Source: Stictocephala bisonia (taxonomy: Eukaryota; Arthropoda; Insecta; Hemiptera; Membracidae). Taken from it: 64,000 nt of DNA. Every line of letters starts with the position of its first letter. The stretch's first letter is position 1. Where the stretch lies: contig JAQJVL010000783.1 of the NCBI GenBank assembly GCA_035578905.1, forward strand, positions 310,001 to 374,000. Direction: 5' to 3'. Under the pieces are notes generated by a model. The model did not search any database, was not told where the DNA came from, and saw nothing but the letters and a program-made list of their open reading frames with translations. A program made the translations under genes and the position numbers. Positions 52,928 through 64,000 of the stretch are shown here, one piece after another.

Positions 52928-54268
52928 CCGGGTGTTTCAAAATGAATAGCGGGGTTTTAGTGTGTTATAATATTTATTACATCAAACTTACAGCCACAAG
53001 GGATATATCAAATGAAAGAGAAACTCAAACAGTTTTGTTTGTTGGCATCAGTGCGGAATGTTTCCGCCGCAATCCGATAGAAAGCGCTAGTAGCAAAGAT
53101 GGCGACTAAAGAACAGAAAGCGTTTTGTGTTTTACAGTTTGCAAAGACGGAATCTGTTGTTACTGTGCAACGTGCGTTCCAGATTAAGTTCGGTTGTGAT
53201 CCTCCAGGTGATAACAATATTCGAAGATGGTATCATCAGTTTGAAGACACTGGCTGCCTTTGTAAAGGCAAGAGTACGGGACGACCAAGAACTAGTGAAG
53301 AGAGCGTTGTGCAAGTGCGTAATTCGTTCACGTGTAGCCCTATGAAATCCGTTCGGAAGGCTAGTCGTGAATTAGCAATTCCTGTGACGACTGTTTGGAG
53401 AGTTTTGCGGCGACGCTTGCAACTACGTCCTTATCGTTTGTAGTTGTTACAGGCTCTGAAGCCTACTGATCATGTTTTACATGCCAACTTTGCTAACGAC
53501 ATGTTGTTGAATGACAATGAAAATTTTCTGGATCTTGTCGGATTCAGTGATGAATCGACCTTCCACCTTAGTGGTCAAGTAAACACCCATAATGTTCGGA
53601 TTTGGGGTTCAGAAAATCCCCGCATGATGGAACAAGTGCAACGAGACTCACCTAAATTGAATGTTTTTTGTGCCATATCCTGACAGAAAGTTTATGGTCC
53701 TTTCTTTTTTGGTGAAGCAACTGTAACTGGTCCCTCTTATCTGGATACTCTACAGCTATGGCTCTTCCCTCAACTGACACAGGATGAACCAGAGAACTTC
53801 GTCTTTCAGCAAGATGGTGCGCCACCTCACTGGCATAACGAGGTACGCTATTGGCTTAACCTCACAGTACCCGACCGCTGGATTGGCCGTAAGGGGCCTA
53901 TTGATGGCGCTTGTTATCCATGGCCTCCACGGTCACCCGACCTAACGCCGTGTGATTTCTATCTTTGGGGGTTTATTAAGGATCGAGTGTATGTGCCTCC
54001 AATGCCAGCCAACCTTCCCGAATTAAGGAACAGGATTGAAACAGCTGTTGCGGCAATTACTAATGAGACACTAACCAAAGTTTGGGAAGAACTCGCATCG
54101 TCTTGACGTGTGCCGAGTAACGAATGGTGCTCACATTGAACACTTGTAGGCTATTATGTAAAACTGTTTGAGTTCCTCTTTTGTTTGATATATCACTTGT
54201 GGCTGTAAGTTTGATGTAATAAATATTATAACACTTTAAAACCCCGCTATTCATTTTGAAACACCCGG
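52928..54268 (+). mobile_element. Tc1/mariner-superfamily transposon with ~100-bp inverted repeats
   Basis: Starts CCGGGTGTTTCAAAATGAAT and ends with its inverse, flanked by TA on both sides. The inverted repeats extend about 115 bases with few mismatches, down to CTCAAACAGTTTT. The element is 1341 bases and holds a single transposase frame interrupted by two stops. Non-autonomous now, but it could be mobilised by an intact relative. Confidence 0.92.
53099..54106 (+). pseudogene. Tc1/mariner-like transposase with two in-frame stops
   Basis: From ATG 53099 to TGA 54104 is 335 codons in one frame, broken only by TAG at 53441 and TGA at 53681. The N-terminus is a helix-turn-helix DNA-binding region (FAKTESVVTVQRAFQIKFG; NIRRWYHQFEDTG), then the GRPRTS hinge. 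The catalytic triad is Asp in GFSDESTFHL, Asp in FQQDGAPPHW and Asp in PDLTPCDFYLWG. By hand count 46 residues lie between the second and third Asp, long for mariner (DD34D). No frameshift is present, so decay is recent. Confidence 0.92.
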
Positions 54269-54828
54269 TATATTAATCATGTATTGTAGTGGGTGAGCTA
54301 AAAAAATAAATTAGAAAAGAAATAAAGTTACAATATGTCCACACCCCTGATGCCATATGAATAAAAAACATTAAGACTGATAAAAGTTCACTTCTTTTTT
54401 ATTTCAAACACGTTGGGAGAAACAGTCACCATATTGAAAAAAATTATTATTATTATTATTTTTTCTAAGCCTATGGAATTCAATTGAGAAAACTAATTAT
54501 ATCTTTAAGAAAACAAGAAGAATTGTAAAAGCTACGAGAGTTCATAATTCTGTTTAAAAAGAAATAACAAACATTATGCATTAGAAAGATAATCATAAAA
54601 CTAATTCAACAATAAAAGCAAATAATTAGAGATATTTTATGAATATAATATTCTATAGGTATTAATTATATTATTACAAATAGAATATATATTATTTAAC
54701 AACTAATAATATAAAAACACTCTTTTATATGAATGCAATGTTGTGTAAACATTCCAGTGAATCCATTCACTACTTTTCGAGTTTTGTGTTCACAAACATA
54801 CGGAAGTTTGATTGTTTTATACAATGTT
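54269..54828. other. No recognised gene
   Basis: AT-rich; nothing assigned. Confidence 0.4.
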
Positions 54829-55196
54829 GAAAAAAATATGGAAACACTTTCACAACATTTGTAAAAGTGAAATCATGATCATAAAGAACATACTTTTTGA
54901 TGCCATTAGCGACATATAATCTTTTCAGGGGACGGCCCACGAGTAGTTGAACAAAAATCTTCAACGTAAGCCTAGGGCCGAGTCTGGTATCAAATGAAAG
55001 ATCTATTTAAGAGAAATTAATTGCCACAAACCGGACTTCGAAAGGTTTTTCGTTTTCAGAGTAGCAGTCATTTAAATTTCAAATTAAATTTGAACAATTC
55101 AATTATACTTTATAGAACACAATTATTTTTAAAAATTAACTACCAAATTATGTAAGAAAAAATAACGTTGTGAAAGGGTTTCCATATTTTTTTTTA
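54829..55196. mobile_element. Short fold-back element
   Basis: GAAAAAAATATGGAAACACT and TTCACAAC at the left are mirrored by CGTTGTGAAAGGGTTTCCAT and ATTTTTTTTT at the right, about 370 bases apart. The next bases, TACCCTGTA, resemble termini of other non-autonomous elements in this window. Confidence 0.5.
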
Positions 55197-56082
55197 CCCT
55201 GTATATTATTTAACAAGGATGATTAACAATATAGTAAACAGGCATTTCCAAAATTTATTACTTCTATTTCGTCCCAGAACAGCCACATTGTGTCATTTTT
55301 TCACATTTATAACTAGACTTATTGCATTGCATGGCTGGGCCTGACCTATGCAGATGATATGCATAGAACATGTGCTATAGCAACATAACATATAATTTAA
55401 ATGGTAACAGTTTAATAAATACAACTGCCTAACAATAACATGTTTTATTGTTAAACTGCACACAACATTCAAGCAACAACATCAAAACATTTGTTGATGC
55501 TGGTCCCATTTCAAACCTTTATGAAAACCATTAAAATTGTGTTAATGCATTGAGTTCAGATTAAACTTCTATAAACTCATTCTAAATATGATATTAAAAC
55601 TTGTTTAACTTATAGATCAAAATGTTAGATAGTTTGGTGATATAAAACTGGTAAACTTAGTGTACAGAGCAAATATTAGTGAAAAGTTGTTTTAGAATTT
55701 ATTTATTACTAAAGTATAATAAATAAATTTATAGAGTGAGAAATATTTTTCCAATTAATACGATTAAATAATACAACAAATACTTTTTTATGGTAGTTAC
55801 CTAAAATAAACAGCTAAATATATTTATTTTTTCTCAGTTAGAAGCTATGATGCTCTGCATAAGCATAATGTTATCAGTAATCTGGTCTGTGGAGATATAA
55901 GTTTTCGACTTGAAAGTTTATTTAAAATGATAAAATAAATGACAACTTTACTGAATTACAAAACATATGATAGCAAAATAACATAACCAACAATCAGGAC
56001 AAACAGTACTGTTTGCGTTTTGATTAATTAATTTTCAGTGGTTAAATCCTATTTAACAACCAAACTTACTTAAACACCCTTA
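55197..56082. other. No recognised gene
   Basis: AT-rich; nothing assigned. Confidence 0.4.
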
Positions 56083-56740
56083 GGCTTGTTTTATGCAACG
56101 TGTTTGGTGTTGCGTGAGAGACGCATCAGGTTACTAGTTCTATTGAATCAAATGGGAGCATTAATGCATGAACACACAACAATTTGTGTCACCGGAGGAA
56201 CACATGTTCTCTAGATACCAGACAGTCTTTAAGAATGCGTGTTCCAAGAGTGTTGCTCGTTCACTCTAAATACAATAAATCAAATGGTTACATTTATGCA
56301 GCGTGTACGGCGTACCACGACAGATCGAGGGGATGCTCAACACCACACCAATGTAGCAGAGTAATATTTCCTTAATTTCTACAAGTTTACATTAGTTACT
56401 CTATACCTAGTATGACACTCCTCTCTCAAATCTTACTCTATTTATGGGATGTGCTGACCAGTGCCTTCATTTACAGGGTTTCTTACACACTAAATTATAT
56501 AAAATTTATATCACGATAGGCTTCATGTTTCAACTGTCAAGCAGCAGTTAGCACTACACGACCACAACTCTACAAAGAATTGCACAGCAAGCTCTCCTAC
56601 TAAATCACTATAGGAATACGACAGTAAAAAATGGCTGAAATGTCATATGCAAATCTCGAGCGAATGCTATGATAACGTATGACATGTTGACATCCGCGTT
56701 CCAAAACGTGTGACTTCGAACACGTTGCATAAAACCAGCC
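56083..56740. mobile_element. Harbinger-like MITE with TTA target duplication
   Basis: GGCTTGTTTTATGCAACGTG at the left is mirrored by CACGTTGCATAAAACCAGCC at the right, and TTA flanks both ends (56080-56082, 56741-56743). A 3-base TWA duplication and GG..CC ends are PIF/Harbinger traits. Interior 658 bases, no transposase. Confidence 0.7.
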
Positions 56741-56743
56741 TTA

Positions 56744-58465
56744 AGTCTTCCTTATGATTAACCAAATGCCTCACTAACCATCTAAACAGATATTGTATCA
56801 TGAACCCTAATTGATGCAGGAATGCATTCAACGTATTAAAATTAATGAAGTCAATATGTTATTTACATAACAATAATATAAATGCTATTAGAGATTTTTG
56901 AGCATTTTGAATATGTAGTGACTTCTATCATAAAAGGTAAATAGTCAATAAGAGACTGCAATTCATCCATTTGTTATTGGCATCAACATTATTAGCTTTT
57001 GAACAAGTTTTCCATATAATAATAAAAATTAATCATGCATCAAGCTAACTAACACAAATATTTTATTTAAAAACAAATTTTGTATTGTAACTATTGGTTA
57101 TATTTAAAAATTTAATCTGACCACAATACATCAACAAAAATAAAGAACAAAGTAAAATATGTCAACATTTGGAAGCTCTTGTAGAAATAAGTACAGAAAT
57201 ATTAAGTTTAAAATAAATTATAATTAAAAATACATATGTTGAAAGTGATCCGATTAGGAAAATAAAATTAAATAAATAGTTTCAACTTGTAAAAAAAATT
57301 ATATGTAACTCTACAGAAAATTACAGTAACAAGTGATATCACATTAAAAATATGAAGTATTTAAATATCCTAGACACTGACTGACATACAAACAGGTGTT
57401 GACGTTCATCAATCACATTACGGATATGCAACGTATCTGAGCAACAAAAGCAACTGTAACAGTTCAAAAATCACAATTTATTATAAGCTATATTTATCAG
57501 GTATGTACATATGTTTTCAAAAAAATTACACTAAGTTAACAGTACAAATAAAATTACAGTGAGAAAATAAACAACAATCAAATTTAGCACTCAAAATTAT
57601 CATCTGGAATATAGGTTAACTAAAATTTATAAAATTAAATTTACAATAGTTATTAATATCATCAATAAAATGCAACATACAATTTATATTATGTGCTAAT
57701 TTGTAAAACAACAAACTATAACATTTCAAATATCAAATATCAATGTAATAAAATAAGTTTTTATTACATACCAAATTATAATTATGTTTTTTCTATTACA
57801 GGTCAAACTGTGTGCATAGAGAGAAATATCAAAATGAATAAATGGTCAATTGTACTGTACTTAAAACCCTCTTTTTGATGTTACACCAAAATGTATGATA
57901 TATAGTTGTTAATATTTCAATGATGTAAATGTTATACAACATGTGTAAGCACTGTAATTTTAGAATTAATGAGTATTTTTCTATGATATAACAGAAATAT
58001 TTAATTGCTTTAAATAATATATGCTTAAATAAAATAATTGCTCAAAACTCACCTTATGATATATTGCAGATTACATTCATGTTAATTTGTGGTTGGAAAT
58101 GAGTTAAAACAGGACATCATAAAATAGTAACATTCAACTCATGATTTTAAGTTTTCAGATAACATTTTTACGATTACATAGCCTGAAGTTCGTAAACTGT
58201 GATAATAATATACATGTGTATAATATTAAAGCTGTCACTGTTTGCTTTATTACGTGAAACATAAATTAGTTAAAACAGTACTGTACGAATCTGAGGATTA
58301 ATAATGTGTACCAGAGTTAACGTTGAAACAAGTTGAGAACTCAAAAACATAATTGACCTCATTTGGGATTTGAGTAAAGTTATTACGTAGAAGTGGACAA
58401 CACGGGACCTATAAACTGACACTTGCTTTAAGATATTTGAATAAACCCCTAAAGTATATACAGGG
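56744..58465. other. No recognised gene
   Basis: Long, very AT-rich stretch; nothing assigned. Confidence 0.4.
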
Positions 58466-59320
58466 TGTCACAAAAAAGGTGTCCTAGCTATTCATTTTCA
58501 TATTCTATGTCTGATTCTGATCTAAAAATGAAGAATAATATTTTTTCAATTTTCAATTTGTTTAGCAGCTAGACACCATTTTGTTTATTTGATAAAACAA
58601 TTTATATCTTTGTTTTTACCTTTACCATTGTTACAAAATTCGGTAAACGGGTTCAAGTTAAAAGATAATATTTAATAAAAAAATAATTGAACATTATCTT
58701 TATTATTTTCAAAATTACGGCCATTTTATTATTATTTTTTAAAATATCTAAAAAAAACCACTGGTTTTATAAAAATGTTGTATGACACAAACAAGTTTTA
58801 AATCAACCTTCACTTTCCAATACCTCATTTGTAAAAATCGCTTAAGAAATAACTATTTTATGAAGTAACTTTAATTCACATACTGTTCAAATACTGTCGA
58901 ACTATTAACCATTTAGTTTGCATGTGAGTTAAGGTTAAGTCATAAAATAGTTATTTCTGAAGCGATTTTTACAAATGAGGTTCATTGGAAAGGTAACATT
59001 TTTTGTCATAAAATTTTTTTATAAAACCAGTATTTTTTTAGATATTTGTTAAAATGAAAATAAAACAGCTGCCATTTTGAAAATAATAAAGATAATTTTA
59101 AAATATTTTTTCATTGAATACTACCTTTTAACATGAACCCGTTTACCGAGTTTTGTAACAATCGTAAGATAACAGTAAAGATATAAATTGTTTTATGAAA
59201 AAAACAAAATGGCATCTAGCTGCTAAACAAAGCGGAAATTGAAAAAATATTATTCATCATTTTTAGCTTAGAATCACACACAGAATATGAAATTGCAAAG
59301 CCGACACATTTTTTGTTACA
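58466..59320. mobile_element. Fold-back element with ~0.4 kb arms
   Basis: The left arm 58466-58863 mirrors 58940-59320. Landmarks: GTGTC..., TTTCATATTCTATGTCTGAT, TTTTTTCAATTTTC, AGCTAGACACCATTTTG, CGGTAAACGGGTTCA, and at the inner edge CGCTTAAGAAATAACTATTT. The loop is about 75 bases. No coding capacity. It is built like the element at 22.6-23.5 kb but has a different sequence. Confidence 0.85.
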
Positions 59321-59449
59321 TATATCAATTTAGCAATTTTTGTGCTCTTGCTTACTTCTTTTGAATGCATTGACCAATAAAATACTAAATAAAGTATATG
59401 CTTTGGTTTGATAAGACGGTACAGGAAGATTACCGACTAATCTTTGAGA

Positions 59450-59511
59450 ATCTTGCTTATACAACAGTGAGTGGCCGACAAGACAATGTCCGACTGTTGT
59501 ATAAGCAAGAT
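59450..59511. other. Perfect 19-bp hairpin
   Basis: ATCTTGCTTATACAACAGT, a 24-base loop, then ACTGTTGTATAAGCAAGAT. CCGAC at 59433 and GTCGG at 59515 could extend the pairing with an asymmetric bulge. Confidence 0.75.
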
Positions 59512-60207
59512 CAGGTCGGCCCTATTTTACAGTTGAGGAAAAAACTTCACTTCTAAACAAAGTTCACCCTAAGTATTTGTATCAACACTGAAGCTTAGAC
59601 TTAATTCAATTCTGTTTCTTTCAGTTATTTTATGGATTTCGAGTTAAGTACAAACTACTAACAAGCAGATAAAAATTTATAAAGGTGAAATTCAGTATAA
59701 CGTATTATTGTCTCTACATTAAAAGGCTTACGAATTATCGGTACCACATCTTTCTCTAGTGAAAGCAGTTAATAAATTCTTTTCTCTGATTTGATAGAAC
59801 TAGCTGGCTATCCTGTAAATAACGATTGTCTGAAGGTCCACCCACCATCCCTGCAAACAAGGATTCTCCAATGAAATAACGAGTTTGCCTCTGACATTAT
59901 CCAATTATGTGAAATTGCATATTTTCCTAGTACTTTCTTTTGAAAATTGCAAATATTACTACTAAAAAGTTTGTGAAACATTGTGATGCGGATTCAATAG
60001 TTGTTCATTTTATGGCACGGTCAGGCAGAATATTGCATATCCCATGAAAAATATCTTAAAGAAACTTTGTAATTCTGATTTTGAACAAATTTAATTTTGC
60101 ATTACTGATAATTCAACTGTTATAAAAAAATGTTTAGCTGTCAAAATTGAATAATACTAGAAATACGTATAAATATTATTTGAGAATGCTAAAAAAATGC
60201 TATGCAT
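59512..60207. other. No recognised gene
   Basis: AT-rich; nothing assigned. Confidence 0.4.
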
Positions 60208-60870
60208 AGCAGAGCCTCGTTATCTGACATTGGGTTATCCAACATTGTGTTTTAACAGACGCACTCATCCCAAAAACAATACTGTGTTCTACTATTGTAT
60301 TATTGTTCTGTAATGATGAAAACTGTATGTACCTTGTGATATTTTGTAGCTTACTGAACTTAACACAACGTTAAGCGAGGACCATACCGTATGAGTCTAC
60401 ATTACTTTTATCAATGTGTTGAGTGTTTTTTTAGGAATGGTATTTTTAGGACAGACAGCGCTTTTCAGGTGGGGAAATAGCGAAAATGTGACTCAAGAAC
60501 TCTTATTCAGTAGTTTCCTGAATACACCAGCCACACACGTTTCTTCATAGTATTATTATATATATTCATGGATTATTTTAAGTCTTTAATACTATTAAGT
60601 AATTTTAATAGAATAATGTATTGTAATGTAATGAAGGATAGTTAGTTTTTTAATCATTTTCAAAATAAATTCATTGTTTTTTTTATAAATGAGAACTAGA
60701 ATTATTGTTTATATGGTACTGTAGTGTAAATCCCTAATAAAATTAATTTATTATAACTATTATAGTTTTTACTATCATTCACTATCATCCAACATTTTTA
60801 CTTATCCCATGTCATCACAGCCCTTAATTAATAAGATACACAGATTTACATCGGATAAGTGAGGCTCTAT
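60208..60870. mobile_element. Tigger-like non-autonomous remnant
   Basis: CAGAGCCTCGTTATCTGACA at the left resembles the inverse of the right end, TAGAGCCTCACTTATCCGAT. These are pogo/Tigger-like ends. Second, inner matches include ATCCAACATT at both sides. No transposase frame remains. Confidence 0.6.
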
Positions 60871-61109
60871 TGTAGTACGCAACGATAAATTTTAGAAAAC
60901 TTACCAAATGAAAACAAATATAAGCATAGCTTTTTTTAATTAAGCATAATGGGAAAGATGTAGGCTGATTTAGACGTGTGTACACAATAGATAAATCAAC
61001 AAGACTGATAATCTTGTTGGGGTAATTTAGACAAAGTTTCAATATATGTGGGTTACCGTTTCACTGTCGTTTAAATGAACACTTTTAAATAAAACTCACA
61101 CCATTTTCT

Positions 61110-61613
61110 TTAACCCATTGCGGATCGCATAGCATGGCGCGTGCCTGGGCCTAACCGTACAAACTAAATTCGCAACACGGTGCTACATCTGGCCTGCTGG
61201 CCTAGGGCACTTGCAAATTCGACATGCAAATTGACATATTTATGTTACATAAACATCACACTGACCACATTAGTAGTCTTTCTAATCCGGAGGATTGCAA
61301 TATATCCTCTATTTTACTGGAAATCACGCACACGACAAACCGATAAGACCGAAAGCAAGCACTAAATTTCCCAAACTAATATGAAGCAGTTGAGACAACA
61401 GTGACAGGAAACAGTAATAAAGATAAGATAAGGAGACAAACAGATAAGCGAATCAGAACAAATTGGTGCATTGTAACAGCGATAACATTGACTCCGAGGG
61501 CCGAGTGAGACAACTGTAAACTAGAGCTGCAAAGTCAACCTACGTCACGTCGTTGAGCATTAGGTCACTTGGCACGGATGTGAAAGTCACGTCTTTGATC
61601 CGCAATGGGTTAA
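61110..61613. mobile_element. PiggyBac-type MITE with TTAA duplication
   Basis: TTAACCCATTGCGGATC at the left and GATCCGCAATGGGTTAA at the right are perfect inverses over 17 bases, including the TTAA. CCC...GGG ends within TTAA are the piggyBac hallmark. About 500 bases, without a transposase. Confidence 0.85.
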
Positions 61614-62428
61614 TATTACAACTTCTCATATTGATGTAATGCCAACAAAATGTCAACCATTCTTTTCAAGAGATTTAAATACATAATATGATGTCTCAAT
61701 CTTAAAACTTTACAAAATATTCGTTCTTTAATTAATTTACTGTATTAAATGAACAAAAATTGTATGCAAAGTGTCAAATTAAAAAAATAATAATATAGCA
61801 CCAAACAGTTAACAAACTCAAGTATTAAAACAATTTAGTAGGATATGAACTAGAACAGAGTCTTATAAACATCTAAATAATAAATAACACAAGCAGTTAC
61901 GTGCATACAATAACAAATGCTGAACTGAAGTTCTTGTCACCACTGCTTTTACTTATTTAGTCTTTAAAGGTAAATAAAAACAAAGAGTATATTCTATTTT
62001 TAACAAATAAGATAGAAGAATCTCATCCAGAAAGCCATAAACACATCAAATTATATGACAATGAATATTTATTACAATAAGTATCAATAACAAATAATTA
62101 ATTATTATTAATTAAAATACATGAGATTAAAATCAGAACTTATATGTACTTTGATGTCCATTGGTTGCCTAATAAAACAACATACAAGTTTCAAGAACGG
62201 ATGACCTCACTGTATTTCAATTTATTGTAACAAATTACAAAAAAAATTTGGAGTTTAAATGTTACTAAGTATCTAAAATGATAATAAAATTTTAATAAAG
62301 GTTTCAAAATATAATAATTTCTGGCTAGAGTCTCAGCAATACCACTGAGAATGTTAAATCATTAAATGAGTGAAATGTCTAATTATCTTGTCAGCAGTGG
62401 AGATAGCACCTTAAAGTGGTTGTAACAA
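61614..62428. other. No recognised gene
   Basis: AT-rich; nothing assigned. Confidence 0.4.
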
Positions 62429-62887
62429 TTAACCCTTTGCACTCCGACATCCAATATATCGTACATTCAAGTTTAGGCCAAAAACTCCGATGTCAGATAT
62501 ATCGGATGTTCGCTAATTGTACCATAAAATTCCAACGTTCAATATATGCCTTTTGCTGACTTTTTAAACTTTCCAAATGCGCTTAAATTACGATGTAATA
62601 AACTTCGATAGCTATAGTTTAGCATAGTAGTACTTTACAGTCTACTCTATCGAATGTTTTTTATCAGCAGTAGTTTTTTTCAGTTGTTTTGGCACATGAA
62701 TGACTGATACTATAACATGGTGTTTGCGCACGAGCATCAGTTGTTTACATTATTCCTCCAACATTTTATTTTTCTTTCTACACGTATGTTATGTTTTTTA
62801 ATGCAAATTATGTTTTTTTAAATTTTTTTAAAACATTTCATTTTATCAGCTGTTTGACCATTTTTATTGTTTTTTGTTTCATTCGAT

Positions 62888-62949
62888 GCGGCCGGCCCCA
62901 TATGGGGCCGTCAGAGCAGCGCGCGCAACGCTGCCGGCCCCAGGTGGGG
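62888..62949 (+). repeat. GC-rich palindromic pair in piggyBac leader
   Basis: CGGCCCCATATGGGGCCG is a perfect palindrome. About 25 bases on, CCGGCCCCAGGTGGGGACCG is a near copy. The two CGGCCCCA...TGGGG blocks are separated by GCGCGCAACG-rich text. They stand out in an AT-rich area. Confidence 0.8.
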
Positions 62950-63194
62950 ACCGCGTGTAGTGCTTTGTCAATTCCCTTAGTGTGGTTCAGCCACTCGTTG
63001 TAGAAGGTTGGATCTCTGCCGCATTTTACAGTAACCCTAGTGCAACATTTTGGTTAGCTTCGTTCGCGTTTCCGCGCAACGACTCGGATCTTTTAATGCT
63101 TGTGTTTTATTGCTTTTAGTTTTCGCTTTTAGTGTTGTGTTATTGTGTAGGATTTGTGTTATTTGTTGTATATATTAGCCTTATTCTTTTTAAA

Positions 63195-64000
63195 ATGGAT
63201 AGTGCAGTGCCTAGTACTTCTCGAGAGAATGACAGCAGTGACAGTGATGGTTCTGTGGACAATATCCAGCAGGCTGTTGATGACAGTTCTACTGAATGTT
63301 CATCAATCAGTTCAGACATTGATGATGCCATTGTTATTGATTCTCCCACTTGGAGCATTTATACTACAGGTATGGGACCTATTCAATTTGTTAGAACAGA
63401 CACTTTATTGGTACCTATTCCGGGGACTGGATCGCCATTGGACTTTTTTAACCTTCTCCTTGATGATGTTTTTCTAGAAAGAGTGTGTGTATTTACAAAT
63501 GAATATGCATTCAATGTAGTGTACTGTAAACTTGACCTTACTCCTAAATCACATATAAATGACTGGAAAGACCTTACTATACCGGAGTTAAAAACATTTT
63601 TAGGAATTTTATAACACACAGGCACCATTCACATGAACAGAATCCAAGATTATTGGAAAACGGATTATTTGTTCAATCTGAAGTGTTTCAGTTCATTTAT
63701 GTCTAGGGATAGATTCTTAGCCATCATGCGTTGTCTACATTTTTGTAGCACAAAACAAAATTCTCGTAACACTGAAAAACCTATTGATAAAATTCAGTTT
63801 GTAATTGATTATTTCAACTACAAAATGAAAAGTGTGTACTACCCCCAAAAGGAGTTGTCCCTTGATGAAGCCATGGTTCTATGGAGAGGAAGGTTACACT
63901 TCCGACAGTATATCAAGGGAAAGAGGCACAAGTATGGTGTCAAATTATATACTTTATCTGAGCATCAGGGTTTCATTTTGAGATTCCTGTTGTACACAGG
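63195..64000 (+). pseudogene. PiggyBac transposase, N-terminal and catalytic start, one stop codon
   Basis: The ATG at 63195 (AAAATGGAT context) starts MDSAVPSTSRENDSSDSD, an acidic serine-rich N-terminus. The DDE domain follows with DWKDLTIPELKTFLGIL, a TAA at 63612-63614, then in the same frame MNRIQDYWKTDYLFNLKCFS, SRDRFLAIMRCLHF and LSLDEAMVLWRGRLHFRQYI, which carries the first catalytic Asp of piggyBac proteins. The frame stays open to the window end. One stop and no frameshift suggest a young inactive copy, or a sequencing error at TTATAA. Confidence 0.9.

Larger units (their letters stand above)
62429..64000 (+). mobile_element. PiggyBac transposon, 5' part (continues past window)
   Basis: The TTAA at 62429-62432 is followed by CCCTTTGCACTCCGACATCC, a CCC-type piggyBac end. 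The phrase ACTCCGA...ATATATCG recurs inverted or direct nearby (62443, 62484), suggesting sub-terminal repeats. GC-rich hairpins at 62889-62946 lie in the leader, then the transposase starts at 63195. The 3' end is outside the window. Confidence 0.8.

Overview
The window is nuclear DNA from an arthropod, most likely an insect. It is AT-rich, its genes are split by GT-AG introns, and it is packed with insect-type transposons: Penelope-like, LINE, Ty3/gypsy, Helitron, Tc1/mariner, pogo/Tigger-like, piggyBac and Harbinger-like. A hemipteran-like genome is a guess; nothing in the sequence fixes the order. I see no bacterial, organellar or CRISPR features.

Only two host genes could be recognised, and they converge. 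The last three coding exons of a lysosomal alpha-mannosidase (GH38) lie on the + strand at 1427-4618. A complete six-exon membrane-anchored epoxide hydrolase of the EPHX4 type lies on the - strand from 24830 to 6013. All its splice sites are GT-AG, every phase fits, and the spliced product is 356 aa with the expected catalytic residues. Its 18.8 kb span is mostly introns holding a 5'-truncated LINE, a probable solo LTR, a Penelope-like fragment, a tRNA-derived SINE, MITEs, a large fold-back element and copies of an unnamed dispersed repeat (called R1 here).

From 25 to 38 kb there is no host gene. The stretch holds several 5'-truncated LINE tails, a Helitron nested inside an oppositely oriented Helitron relative, and a 3 kb satellite with a 38-bp monomer (about 79 copies) that contains a duplicated 12-mer block. 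From 38,270 to 47,608 lies a nearly intact Ty3/gypsy retrotransposon with 2.03 kb LTRs, a GTGG target duplication, an initiator-Met-like primer site, gag, and a pol entered through a textbook -1 frameshift signal. It sits inside a 36-bp minisatellite. Further minisatellites (36, 98 and 24 bp units) follow to 49.4 kb.

From 49.5 kb to the end the sequence is AT-rich and without recognisable host exons. It carries two facing copies of a MITE, a whole Tc1/mariner-like element with two in-frame stops, a Harbinger-like MITE, fold-back elements, a Tigger-like remnant, a piggyBac-type MITE and the 5' part of a piggyBac element with its transposase, which runs off the window. The main interest is structural: the frameshift module, the nested Helitrons, the higher-order satellite, the fold-backs and the recurrent R1 family.
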